DNA from: Arthrobacter sp. AFG20
GTDB lineage: Bacteria; Actinomycetota; Actinomycetes; Actinomycetales; Micrococcaceae
DNA: 64,000 nt
Direction: 5' to 3'
Assembly: GCF_002892795.1 (NCBI RefSeq)
Contig: NZ_PJMC01000001.1
Location: 62,001-126,000, forward strand
In this document: positions 18,309 through 26,506 of the stretch, one piece after another
Position numbering within the stretch: position 1 is the first letter of the stretch
Layout: each line of letters starts with the position of its first letter
Notes under the pieces: generated by a model
What the model was told of the DNA's origin: nothing
What the model saw: the letters and a program-made list of their open reading frames with translations, nothing else
Database searches by the model: none
Translations under genes and position numbers: made by a program

Positions 18309-19187
18309 ATGGCACTTGGCGGAAACCCGATCTTCAACGGAAAAAATTTCCGTGGAGCCACCCAGGCACCGCCTGTCCCGCAGGCGTACGGCCACAACAA
18401 CTACGGCCAGAACCAGTTCGGCCAGCAGGGCTATGGCCAGCCCGGCTACGGCCAGCAGAGCATGTCCGACGACCAGCTGCAGCAGATGTACAACCGGCCT
18501 GCTGCCGGCCCGGCTGAAACCGGGCGGATGACCTTTGACGACGTCATCGTCAAGACGGCGGTCTGCCTGGGCGCCGTGGTCGTCGGTGCCGCGGTCACCC
18601 TGTCGGTGGCCCTGGGCCTGGCATCCATGCTCATGATCGTCGGCGCACTCGGCGGATTTGTCCTTGCCCTTGTCAACACGTTCAAGAAGCAGCCGTCGCC
18701 GGCCCTCATCCTGGCCTACGCCGCGTTGGAGGGCCTGTTCCTCGGCGGCCTGACCCGTGTCCTCGACACCATGTACCCCGGAGTCGGCCTGCAGGCCGTG
18801 GTCGGCACGCTGTCCGTGTTTGCCGTGACGCTGCTGCTGTTCAAGAGCGGCAAGGTCCGGGCCACGCCCAAGGCCATGAAGTTCTTTATGATCGCCATCG
18901 TCGGGTACGCGCTGTTCTCCTTGGTGAACATGGTCATGATGATGACAGGGCTGACAAATGAACCGTTCGGCCTGCGCAGCGGAATCATCGGCGTCGTTAT
19001 CGGCATTCTGGCCATCGGGCTGGCCGCGTTCTCACTGGTCATGGACTTCACCAACATCGAAGAAGGCGTCCGCAACGGCGCCCCGGAGCGCTTCTCCTGG
19101 ACCGCCGCCTTCGGCCTGACCGTCACGCTCGTGTGGCTGTACGTGGAAATCATCCGCCTGCTGGCCATCCTCCGCGGCGACGATTAA
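18309..19187 (+). CDS. Bax inhibitor-1 / YccA family membrane protein
   Basis: A 292-residue protein with a Gly/Gln/Tyr/Asn-rich cytoplasmic N-terminus (residues 1-70, repeats of YGQ and GYGQPGYGQQ type) and seven transmembrane segments of the BI-1 (TMBIM) family, including MTFDDVIVKTAV, the SGIIGVVIGILAIGLAAFSLVMDF segment and the conserved acidic DFTNIEEGV motif. Bacterial members can act as pH-sensitive calcium leak channels or bind membrane proteases; the role here is not known. ATG 18309 follows TGGAGGA at good spacing, which is why the upstream GTG at 18246 was not used. The gene is alone and ends in a terminator. Confidence 0.88.
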   Translation: MALGGNPIFNGKNFRGATQAPPVPQAYGHNNYGQNQFGQQGYGQPGYGQQSMSDDQLQQMYNRPAAGPAETGRMTFDDVIVKTAVCLGAVVVGAAVTLSVALGLASMLMIVGALGGFVLALVNTFKKQPSPALILAYAALEGLFLGGLTRVLDTMYPGVGLQAVVGTLSVFAVTLLLFKSGKVRATPKAMKFFMIAIVGYALFSLVNMVMMMTGLTNEPFGLRSGIIGVVIGILAIGLAAFSLVMDFTNIEEGVRNGAPERFSWTAAFGLTVTLVWLYVEIIRLLAILRGDD

Positions 19188-19207
19188 GAGTTCAAAGCAC
19201 CAACAGG

Positions 19208-19239
19208 GAGTGGGCCCAGCCAACCGGCGGGGCCCACTC
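19208..19239 (+). terminator. Terminator of the Bax-inhibitor gene
   Basis: GAGTGGGCCC (19208-19217) and GGGCCCACTC (19230-19239) form a perfect 10-bp stem just after the stop codon. There is no clear U-tract. The next element is the palindrome at 19251. Confidence 0.6.
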
Positions 19240-19250
19240 TCGGGTTAAGG

Positions 19251-19318
19251 CTGGAGTTTTTGTCCACTTATTAGGACTTCGGGGCCCTAAAGTCGCGACA
19301 AGTGGACAAAAACTCCAG
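19251..19318. repeat. 68-nt palindromic element, family B, copy 1
   Basis: The outer arms CTGGAGTTTTTGTCCACTT and its exact complement (19 bp) flank a 30-nt centre containing AGTCGCGA. The right arm ends 2 nt before the thiolase stop codon. A second copy with the same arms is at 41824-41891. The run of T in one arm and A in the other means that either strand could use it as a terminator. Confidence 0.85.
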
Positions 19319-19319
19319 G

Positions 19320-20558
19320 CTAGGTGAGGCGCTCCAGCACCACGGCCATGCCCTGCCCGCCGCCGACGCAGAGCGTGGCCAGGCCTAGCGTTCCGTCCGT
19401 CTCGCGCAGGCCGTTGAGCAGCGTGGTGGTCATCCGGGCACCGGTCATGCCGAACGGATGCCCCAGCGCGATGGCGCCGCCGTGCACGTTGAGTTTGGCC
19501 GGGTCGATCTTGAGTTCGCGGGCGCTGGCCACCACCTGGACGGCGAAGGCCTCATTGAGCTCCACGAGGTCGATGTCGTTCATGTCCAGGCGGGCGCGGG
19601 CGAGCGCCTGCCGGGAGGCTTCCACCGGCCCCATCCCCATCAGTTCGGGGGACAGCGCGGTGGCTCCGGTGGAGACGATCTTGGCCAGCGGCTCCAGCCC
19701 CAGGTCCCTGGCCAGGTCGTAGCTCATGATGACCAGGGCGGCGGCGCCGTCATTGAGCGGGCACGCATTGCCTGCCGTGACCGTGCCCTCCCGCCGGAAC
19801 ACCGGCTGCAGGGCACTGACGGCTTCCAGGCTCACGCCGGGCCGCGGCGAATCGTCCCGGTCCACCACCGCTCCGTCCCGCCGCTCATACGGTGTGATTT
19901 CGCGGGCGTAGAATCCGGCGGCGATCGCGGCTTCGGCCCGGTTCTGGCTCAGCACGGCCCACTCGTCCTGGTCCGCGCGGCTGATCCCGTAGGAGGTGGC
20001 CACGTTCTCGGCCGTCTGGCCCATGGCGATATAGATGTCCGGCATGCGGCCGCCCAGCCGGGGATCCGTCCAGGGCGTGTTCGACTCGGCACGTGCGGCC
20101 GTCCGCTGGCGGGCCGGTTCGAACAGCGGGTTGTGGTTCCCGGCGCCGGTTTCGCCCGCCCCGGCCCATTCCTGGTAGCGCGACACGGCCTCGACGCCGG
20201 CCGCCACGAACGCCTGGCCCTCGCCCGCCCGGATGGCGTGGAAAGCCATCCGGAGCGTCTGCAGGCTGGAGGCGCAGAACCTGTTGACCGTGGCGGCGGG
20301 GACGTTGTCCAGGCCGGCGAGGATGGTGACGACGCGGGCCATGTTGGAACCCGCCTCACCACTCGGTTCGGCGCAGCCGAGGTACAGGTCGTCCAGGCCG
20401 GGCCCGCTGTCCCCGGTGGGGTCGAATGCCGGCAGCTTGGCCAGCGCCGCCCGGACCATGGCCGCGGCCAGATCGTCCGGCCGCTCGTCCTTCAGTGAGC
20501 CCTTGAAGGCACGGCCGATCGGGCTCCTGGCGGTTGAAACAATGACTGCTTCGGGCAT
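19320..20558 (-). CDS. Acetyl-CoA C-acyltransferase (thiolase)
   Basis: A 412-residue thiolase that cleaves 3-ketoacyl-CoA with CoA in beta-oxidation, or condenses acyl-CoA units. The nucleophile is C95 in NRFCASSLQT, the catalytic His is in GGAIALGHPFGMTGAR, and the second Cys is in LCVGGGQGMA. The FadA-type length and the GHPFG sequence favour degradation over acetoacetyl-CoA synthesis, but chain-length preference cannot be read. No partner hydratase/dehydrogenase gene is adjacent. It is monocistronic, with a leaderless-type promoter, and ends at the family B palindrome. Confidence 0.92.
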   Translation of the reverse strand: MPEAVIVSTARSPIGRAFKGSLKDERPDDLAAAMVRAALAKLPAFDPTGDSGPGLDDLYLGCAEPSGEAGSNMARVVTILAGLDNVPAATVNRFCASSLQTLRMAFHAIRAGEGQAFVAAGVEAVSRYQEWAGAGETGAGNHNPLFEPARQRTAARAESNTPWTDPRLGGRMPDIYIAMGQTAENVATSYGISRADQDEWAVLSQNRAEAAIAAGFYAREITPYERRDGAVVDRDDSPRPGVSLEAVSALQPVFRREGTVTAGNACPLNDGAAALVIMSYDLARDLGLEPLAKIVSTGATALSPELMGMGPVEASRQALARARLDMNDIDLVELNEAFAVQVVASARELKIDPAKLNVHGGAIALGHPFGMTGARMTTTLLNGLRETDGTLGLATLCVGGGQGMAVVLERLT

Positions 20559-20570
20559 GCGACCAGCCTA
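20559..20570 (-). promoter_or_regulatory. Leaderless -10 box of the thiolase gene
   Basis: On the minus strand TAGGCT is followed by 6 nt and then ATG at 20558, without a Shine-Dalgarno sequence. Confidence 0.5.
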
Positions 20571-20593
20571 CGCCCGTACCCCCGCATGATCAG

Positions 20594-21754
20594 CTACGCC
20601 AGCCGCATGGCCCCGGCCGACGGGGTGACCGTGAAGATGTCCGGAGCGGTGTACCCCGCATCCGCAAAGGCCCGTACGACGGCGGTGCGCACCTGCTGCT
20701 CCTCACTTACCGGAGTCAGGGCGATGGCGGCGCCGCCGAAACCTCCGCCGGTCATCCGGGCGCCGATGGCGCCGTTTGCCCGGGAGGCCTCGACGGCGAG
20801 ATCGAGTTCGGCGCAGGAGATTTCGAAGTCGTCGCGCATGGATGCATGGCTGGCGTCGAGCAGGGCACCGATTGCCGACGGGCCCTGCTGTCCTAGGAGT
20901 TCCACGGTCTGCAGCACGCGGTCGTTCTCGGTGACGACGTGCCGGACACGGCGGAAAGTGACCTCGTCCAGCAGCCCGCTGGCTTCCTCCAGGTCACCCG
21001 GTGTGACATCGCGCAGAGCCTTGACGCCCAGCACCTCGGCGCCCAGTTCGCACGAGGCACGGCGGGACGCGTAGCCGCCGTCGGCGTGGGAATGCGAAAC
21101 CTTGGTGTCGATGACCAGCAGGACGAGGCCGGCAGCCTCGGCCTCGAAGGGGACCAGCTGGACGCTCTGGTCGCGGCAGTCCAGGAACACAGCGTGGCCC
21201 TTCGAGCCGCGCAGCGAGGCGGACTGGTCCATGATGCCCGTGGGCGCACCGACGAAGTCGTTCTCCGCGCGCTGGGTGGCCAGCACCATGTCCTCCGGTC
21301 CCAGGCCTGCGCCGGTGAGGTCATTGAGTGCCGAAATCACCGCGCATTCGATGGCGTGCGAGGAGGACAGCCCGGCGCCGAGGGGTACGTCGGAGTCCAG
21401 CAGCAGGTCCAGGCCCGGCACGTCGATGCCGCGCTGCTGCAGGGACCAGATGACGCCCAGCGGGTACTTGGTCCAGCCCTTGGCCGCCGGGCCTGCCAGC
21501 GAAGCCGTGTCCGCCGTCGTGATTCCCTGGTCGCCGTAGGTCGAGAGCAGCCGGAGGGTGGAGTCCGGGCGGACCCCCACCGCGACGCGGGCGGTCCTGT
21601 CGATGGCGAACGGCAGCACGAAGCCCTCGTTGTAGTCCGTGTGTTCGCCGATCAGGTTGACCCTGCCGGGGGCCCGCCACACGCCGTCGGGCTGGCGGCC
21701 GAACGCGGCGGAGAACCGGGCCTCAAGGTCGGTGGCGGCGGCGGGGGCGGTCAT
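20594..21754 (-). CDS. galK: Galactokinase
   Basis: A 386-residue GHMP-family kinase that phosphorylates galactose with ATP to galactose-1-phosphate, the first committed step of the Leloir pathway. The galactokinase signature GRVNLIGEHTDYNEGFVLP lies near residues 28-46, the ATP-binding motif PLGAGLSSSHA near 120-130, and the third motif GGGFGGAAIAL near 347-357. It overlaps the galT stop in an ATGA junction, so translation of the two enzymes is probably coupled. It is the last gene of deoR-galT-galK. No galE is adjacent. Length is normal. Confidence 0.96.
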   Translation of the reverse strand: MTAPAAATDLEARFSAAFGRQPDGVWRAPGRVNLIGEHTDYNEGFVLPFAIDRTARVAVGVRPDSTLRLLSTYGDQGITTADTASLAGPAAKGWTKYPLGVIWSLQQRGIDVPGLDLLLDSDVPLGAGLSSSHAIECAVISALNDLTGAGLGPEDMVLATQRAENDFVGAPTGIMDQSASLRGSKGHAVFLDCRDQSVQLVPFEAEAAGLVLLVIDTKVSHSHADGGYASRRASCELGAEVLGVKALRDVTPGDLEEASGLLDEVTFRRVRHVVTENDRVLQTVELLGQQGPSAIGALLDASHASMRDDFEISCAELDLAVEASRANGAIGARMTGGGFGGAAIALTPVSEEQQVRTAVVRAFADAGYTAPDIFTVTPSAGAMRLA

Positions 21755-22944
21755 GCGTGGGCTCCTTCGATGAGGTCTGGTTCAGTGAGGCCGGCTTCGA
21801 CGAGGCCCGGTGCGGCCGGAGCGAGCGCCTCGGCCGGGGATGCCGGAACGGTCACCGAGCGGAGCCGCTCGGCCACCTGTTCGGGGGTGGTGTCGTTGAT
21901 GAAGGCACCCATGGCCGCCTCGGAGCCGGCCAGGAACTTGAGCTTGTCTGCCGCGCGGCGCGGTGAGGTCAGCTGCAGGTGCAGGTAGCTGGCGGGGCGC
22001 AGCAGGTCATCCACAGGGGCCTGGTGCCAGGCCGAAATGTAGGGCGTCGGGGTGGGGTAGAGGGCGTCGAGGCGCTTGAGCAGGTCCAGGTAGACGTGGG
22101 CCAGCTCGTCCTTCTCCTCCCCGGTCAGCCCGGCCAGGTCGGGGACTTGGCGGTGCGGAACGAGATGGACCTCCAGCGGCCACCGGGCCGCGAACGGAAC
22201 GTACGCGCTGAAGCTGTCGCTTTCCAGCACCATCCGGCTGCCGTCCTCCCGTTCGGAGCGCAGCAGCGAGCCCGTCAGCGTCTGCCGCCCGCCGGCGTCG
22301 TCATAAAACCTGCGCGCGGCGGCGCCCATGACGGCGGCGCGCGGCGTGACATAGGGGTAGGCGTAGATCTGGCCATGCGGGTGGTGCAGGGTGACGCCGA
22401 TGTCGGCGCCACGGTTCTCGAACGGAAAAACCTGCTTGATCCCGGGCAGTGCGCTGAGGGCTGCCGTCCGGTGCGCCCACGCCTCCACCACGGTGCGGGC
22501 CCGGGTTTCGCTCAGGCCGCTGAAGGACCCGGTGTGTTCCGGCGTGAAGGTGACAACCTCGCACCGTCCGAAAGCGGGACCCGTGGTACCCCAGCCAGGG
22601 TTGGCGGGAACCGGGCCCAGGGCCGGGCCGAGGGAGGGGAAGCGGTTCTCGAACACCACGACGTCGTAGTCCAGGGCAGGGATCTCCGACGGGTTGGCGT
22701 CCGTGGTGGGGCAGATCGGGCACTGGTCAGCGGGCGGCAGGTGCGTGCGCGTCTGCCGGTGCGCGGCCACGGCCACCCATTCGCCGGTCAGTGCGTCGTA
22801 CCGGACTTCGCCGGGCTCCCCGCGGGGCGGGAGGTCCCTTCGGTCCTGGCTCGCCTCGACGGAGCGCCGGCGGGTTGAGCCGGCGTCGTCGAAATAAAGC
22901 AATTCGCGGCCGTCGGCGAGCTGGGTGCTGGTGATGTGGGTCAT
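21751..22944 (-). CDS. galT: Galactose-1-phosphate uridylyltransferase
   Basis: A 397-residue HIT-superfamily enzyme that exchanges UMP between UDP-glucose and galactose-1-phosphate. It shows the zinc-site cysteines in CPICP, the substrate motif VVFENRFPSL and the active-site HPHGQIYAYPY with the nucleophilic His. Another motif, WPLEVHLVPHRQVPDLAGLT, follows in the C-terminal domain. ATG 22944 overlaps the deoR stop by 4 nt. An open frame upstream is only read-through of deoR on the same strand. It works between GalK and the divergent aldose 1-epimerase. Confidence 0.95.
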   Translation of the reverse strand: MTHITSTQLADGRELLYFDDAGSTRRRSVEASQDRRDLPPRGEPGEVRYDALTGEWVAVAAHRQTRTHLPPADQCPICPTTDANPSEIPALDYDVVVFENRFPSLGPALGPVPANPGWGTTGPAFGRCEVVTFTPEHTGSFSGLSETRARTVVEAWAHRTAALSALPGIKQVFPFENRGADIGVTLHHPHGQIYAYPYVTPRAAVMGAAARRFYDDAGGRQTLTGSLLRSEREDGSRMVLESDSFSAYVPFAARWPLEVHLVPHRQVPDLAGLTGEEKDELAHVYLDLLKRLDALYPTPTPYISAWHQAPVDDLLRPASYLHLQLTSPRRAADKLKFLAGSEAAMGAFINDTTPEQVAERLRSVTVPASPAEALAPAAPGLVEAGLTEPDLIEGAHA

Positions 22945-23855
22945 GCGTCGTGTCCTTTGAACGCGGTAGCCGACGGCGTCTGGCCGTCCGCGAGGCGGGG
23001 AATGGAGGGGGCTGGTGTTAAGGGGTCTGGTGTTGCGGGAGCGGGGATCCCCGGGGCGGGTACCGGTTTCATGGGCGCCAGCCGCAGCTCCCCGACGGAC
23101 TGCCGAAGCAAGCCCTCGGCGCCAGGGCCGGCGGAGCCTGTGCTGATCCGGTCGTCGGTGATGAGGGTGCCGACGGTTGACAGCGGGGCGATCCCGGCGA
23201 GCCCCACCATCCCGTACTTCGTGGCGTCTGCGAGCACTGCCAACCTGTCCGACGCCGCGATCATGGCGGCGTTGACCTCGGACTCGAGGAGGTTCGGTGA
23301 GGTGATGCCGGCCTTCGGGTCGAAGCCGTGCACGCCCATGAAGCACAGGTCGGCATGCAGGGTGTCCAGGGCGTGTACCGCCACCGGGCCTACCAGGGCC
23401 TCGGAGGGAGTGCGCTGGCCGCCCAGGACCACGGTCCGGATGCCGCCGTCGCCTGCCGGCTCCAGGGCGCTAGCCACCATGAGGGAGTTGGTGGCCACCG
23501 TGAGCCCGAGGTCCCGGGGGAGCAGCCGCGCGAGCTCATGGGTGGTGGTGCCGCCGGAAACCAGCAGGGTCATGCCGGGGCGGAGCAGCGTGAGGGCCTC
23601 CGCGGCGATGGCCCGCTTCGCCTCCGTTTCCCGGGCCGACTTGGCGCCGAACCCCGGTTCGAGCGCACCGAACGCCGCAGCACGTGTGGCACCCCCATGA
23701 ACCCGCAGCAACTGGCCTTCGGCATCGAGCGCGTCGATGTCGCGCCGGACGGTCATTTCGGACACGCGGAGCAGGTCGGCCAGTGCCGCCACGCGAACAG
23801 TGCCTTCGGCGTCGAGCTCCTGGAGGATGCGGTGTTGCCGCTGCGTCGCGAGCAT
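22941..23855 (-). CDS. DeoR-family transcriptional regulator (probable galactose repressor)
   Basis: A 304-residue regulator. The winged HTH lies at residues 6-57 (VAALADLLRVSEMTVRRDID), followed by a sugar-phosphate-binding DeoR_C domain at about 75-235 (LLVSGGTTTHELARLL, ATNSLMVASAL, DADLCFMG-type and SEVNAAMI motifs). The last 50 residues are Pro/Ala-rich, which is unusual for the family. ATG 23855 is chosen for the strong AAGGAGGAG upstream; an earlier frame at 23921 has no such site. It is the first gene of the operon with galT and galK, so it probably represses it and responds to a galactose-pathway sugar phosphate. Confidence 0.9.
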   Translation of the reverse strand: MLATQRQHRILQELDAEGTVRVAALADLLRVSEMTVRRDIDALDAEGQLLRVHGGATRAAAFGALEPGFGAKSARETEAKRAIAAEALTLLRPGMTLLVSGGTTTHELARLLPRDLGLTVATNSLMVASALEPAGDGGIRTVVLGGQRTPSEALVGPVAVHALDTLHADLCFMGVHGFDPKAGITSPNLLESEVNAAMIAASDRLAVLADATKYGMVGLAGIAPLSTVGTLITDDRISTGSAGPGAEGLLRQSVGELRLAPMKPVPAPGIPAPATPDPLTPAPSIPRLADGQTPSATAFKGHDA

Positions 23856-23926
23856 GGTGCTCCTCCTTCCTCGTGGGCTCGGAAGCCTGTGTGCGCGGTC
23901 ACTGCTGGTGGCTGTTCCCATTGTGG

Positions 23927-23961
23927 CACAAAGCGATCAAAAACAAATACTTTCTAACAAA
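23927..23961. promoter_or_regulatory. Direct-repeat operator candidate between deoR-galTK and galM
   Basis: Read on the minus strand, TTTGTT occurs twice and TTTGTG once at 14-15 nt spacing (plus-strand AACAAA at 23942 and 23956, CACAAA at 23927). The tract is the only AT-rich stretch nearby and lies between divergent galactose genes. DeoR-type regulators commonly bind such direct repeats. Confidence 0.5.
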
Positions 23962-24015
23962 AAATAACAGGAAGTGCTCCCGGCGGGCGGTACATGCGTT
24001 GCGGGGCGTGCGTTG

Positions 24016-24027
24016 TACGGTAGGTCC
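24016..24027 (+). promoter_or_regulatory. Leaderless -10 box of the aldose 1-epimerase gene
   Basis: TACGGT (24016-24021) is 6 nt before ATG 24028. AGG at 24022-24024 is too close to the start to serve as a normal Shine-Dalgarno site. Confidence 0.45.
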
Positions 24028-25005
24028 ATGACTTCCGGTGCGACTTCCGAAACCAGCGATTTTCCCACGGCCAGCGATACCCACACTGCCCAGCAGCGCT
24101 ACGCCACGGGCAGGCAGTACGAGCTCAGGCGGGGCGATGCGCTCGCCGTGGTCACCGAGCTGGCCGCCGGGCTGCGGTGGTACAGCCGCGGGGATGTCCA
24201 GCTGACGGAGTCCTACGGGGACGCCGACATTCCGCCCGGCGCCACGGGCATCACCCTGGCGCCGTGGGCCAACCGGGTAGAGGACGGCGTCTGGCACCTG
24301 AACGGCAAGAAGCAGCAACTGGACATCACCGAGGTTTCCAAAAACAACGCCAGCCACGGGCTCCTGCGCAACGCGTCGTACGCCCTGGTCGCCGAATCGG
24401 AGTTTGCCGTGACCCTCGAGGCCACCGTCTTCCCCCAGCACGGCTACCCCTTCCTGCTGCGGCACCGCGTGGAGTACTCCCTGGCCGAGGACCTGGGCCT
24501 GGAGGTGCGGCAAACGCTGGTCAACGATTCCGAGGCCGAGGCGCCGTTCGTGCTGGGCGCCCACCCGTATCTCCGGATCGGCGACGTCCCCTCCGAGACC
24601 CTCACTCTGACGGTGGATGCCGCGACGCGGCTGGTGGCGGATGAGCGGCTCATCCCGCGCAGCTCCGAACCCGTGTCCGCGGACAGCGACCTGCGCCAGG
24701 GGAGAACGGTGGGGGACCTGGATCTCGACGCCGCACTGACGGGCCTGGCGTTCGACGGCGGGATCGCCCGCCACACGCTGACCGCACCGGACGGCCGCAG
24801 CGTCAGCCTGTGGCAGGACGAGACCTGCCCGTTCGTCCACGTGTTTGTCAGCCGTATCTACCCGGGCCGGCCCGCGGCCGTGGCGGTGGAACCGATGACG
24901 GGTCCGGCCAACGCCTTCAACTCCGGTGACAGCCTCCGCTGGCTGACGCCCGGTGACTCGTTCACCATCACCTGGGGTATCCGCGCTGACCTGGCTGGTG
25001 CCTAA
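24028..25005 (+). CDS. Aldose 1-epimerase (mutarotase) family protein
   Basis: A 325-residue cytoplasmic beta-sandwich enzyme that interconverts alpha and beta anomers of galactose or glucose. The active-site motifs are ASHGLLR with the first His, GAHPYLRIG with the second His, and the catalytic Glu region near AVAVEPMTGPANAFN. An N-terminal stretch of about 30 polar residues precedes the domain. I chose ATG 24028 over the longer in-frame start at 23974 because the latter would cover the presumed regulatory tract. It is divergent from deoR-galT-galK, which supports a role in galactose use. Confidence 0.9.
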   Translation: MTSGATSETSDFPTASDTHTAQQRYATGRQYELRRGDALAVVTELAAGLRWYSRGDVQLTESYGDADIPPGATGITLAPWANRVEDGVWHLNGKKQQLDITEVSKNNASHGLLRNASYALVAESEFAVTLEATVFPQHGYPFLLRHRVEYSLAEDLGLEVRQTLVNDSEAEAPFVLGAHPYLRIGDVPSETLTLTVDAATRLVADERLIPRSSEPVSADSDLRQGRTVGDLDLDAALTGLAFDGGIARHTLTAPDGRSVSLWQDETCPFVHVFVSRIYPGRPAAVAVEPMTGPANAFNSGDSLRWLTPGDSFTITWGIRADLAGA

Positions 25006-25120
25006 GCCGAGGAGTGGCTGACCTGCCCAGTGGATCGACCCGCGCAGCGGACAGTTGGAGCAGTGCCAGTCGGGCCGTGGCGCGTTTCCCATAGCCGGGC
25101 GGCTAGGGAAGTATTGGGCT

Positions 25121-26503
25121 ATGACGCCAGCACAGGACGCCACACCAGACGACGCAGCCAACACGAGTGCCGGCACGACGGGCAGTGGCAGTGCCACGGG
25201 CGGGGCGAGCAGACCGGTGTCTGCCCGGCCCTTCGGGCGCCTGGAACCGCGGCGCATCAGGACCGACCGTGACCTTGAGCAGGACATTCCCTACGGCGTG
25301 CGCATTGCGGCGGCATGGGCCTGGCGGCTGGGGCTGATCCTGCTGATCACCGGTGCCCTGGTCTGGCTGCTGGCCAAGGTCAGCTTCCTCATTATTCCCG
25401 TCATGGTTGCCGCTCTGCTTGCCGGCCTGTTGAACCCCGTGGTGCGGAGGCTGCGCGAATCGCGCGTCCCCAACGGGGCCGCCGTCGCCATTACGATCCT
25501 GGGCTTCATCGGGCTCATCGCCGGTTCCCTTGCCCTGGTGGGCCGGCAGCTGGCCCTCGGTTTCCAGGAGCTGTGGAGCCAGGCGCTGACCGGGGTCCAG
25601 CAGATTCAGGACTGGCTGTCGCAGGGGCCGCTGCACCTGAGTGCGGCGCAGATCGACCAGTACATCCAGGAGGCCACGGCCGCCCTGCAGAACAACAGCA
25701 GCAGCATCCTCAGCGGCGCGCTCTCCTTCGGCAGCACGGCCGGGCATTTTGCGGCCGGAATGGTCCTGGCCCTGTTCATCCTCATCTTCTTCCTCCTCGA
25801 AGGCGGCCGCATCTGGGCGTTCCTGGTCCGGCTCCTCCCTCGGCAGGCGCGGATCCCCGCCGACGGCGCCGGCCGGCGCGGCTGGGCGTCAATGGTCAGC
25901 TATGCGCGGATCCAGATGTTCGTGGCCTTCGTGGATGCCGTGGGCATCGGCGTCGGCGCTGCGATCATCAGTGTCCCGCTGGCCCTGCCGCTGGGCGTGC
26001 TGGTCTTCATCGGCTCGTTCATCCCCGTGGTCGGTGCGCTCGTGACGGGCGCCATCGCGGTGCTGCTGGCCCTGGTGGCCAACGGCCCGGTCAACGCACT
26101 GATCATGCTGGGCATCGTGCTGCTGGTGCAGCAGCTGGAAAGCCACATCCTGCAGCCACTGGTCATGGGCAAAGCCGTCGCCCTGCATCCGGTGGCCGTG
26201 ATCCTGTCCGTTGCCGCCGGTTCCTACCTCGCCGGCATCCCCGGGGCGCTGTTCTCGGTACCTATCCTGGCCGTAGCAAATTCGGCGATTCGGTATATTG
26301 CTGCCAGAACGTGGGAACATGAACTTGTGCCGGCTGCCGCGGGTACCGCAGACCTGGCCTCAGCCGAAGAGGACAACACCTTCAAAGAAGCCCGGCTGCC
26401 GGGCTCGCATTCCGGCCACGGCAACGCGGCCGGCACTGCACACGGCACCCCGGGCGGCAAGGCCGCTCCCGGTGCCGACGTCGATTCACCCAAAGGAGAA
26501 TAG
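25121..26503 (+). CDS. AI-2E family transporter (UPF0118)
   Basis: A 460-residue membrane protein. After a polar N-terminus of about 60 residues it has eight hydrophobic segments in the AI-2E/UPF0118 pattern, with a long extracytoplasmic loop (about 150-205) and conserved SFIPVVGALV, LLVQQLESHILQPLVMGKAVALHP and AGSYLAGIPGALFSVPI motifs. Some homologues export autoinducer-2, others work as sodium/proton antiporters, so the substrate is open. The C-terminal 60 residues are disordered. ATG 25121 is preferred; upstream in-frame starts lack conservation. It ends 3 nt before ilvA. Confidence 0.88.
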   Translation: MTPAQDATPDDAANTSAGTTGSGSATGGASRPVSARPFGRLEPRRIRTDRDLEQDIPYGVRIAAAWAWRLGLILLITGALVWLLAKVSFLIIPVMVAALLAGLLNPVVRRLRESRVPNGAAVAITILGFIGLIAGSLALVGRQLALGFQELWSQALTGVQQIQDWLSQGPLHLSAAQIDQYIQEATAALQNNSSSILSGALSFGSTAGHFAAGMVLALFILIFFLLEGGRIWAFLVRLLPRQARIPADGAGRRGWASMVSYARIQMFVAFVDAVGIGVGAAIISVPLALPLGVLVFIGSFIPVVGALVTGAIAVLLALVANGPVNALIMLGIVLLVQQLESHILQPLVMGKAVALHPVAVILSVAAGSYLAGIPGALFSVPILAVANSAIRYIAARTWEHELVPAAAGTADLASAEEDNTFKEARLPGSHSGHGNAAGTAHGTPGGKAAPGADVDSPKGE

Positions 26504-26506
26504 TTC

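Noticed and set aside
19251..19318. Family B palindrome as an insertion-sequence end
   Set aside because: There is no transposase, target duplication or second end nearby. It fits an intergenic palindromic repeat better.
25055..25120. Upstream in-frame start of the AI-2E transporter
   Set aside because: The added residues have no conservation signal. ATG 25121 is nearer the expected start of the polar N-terminus.
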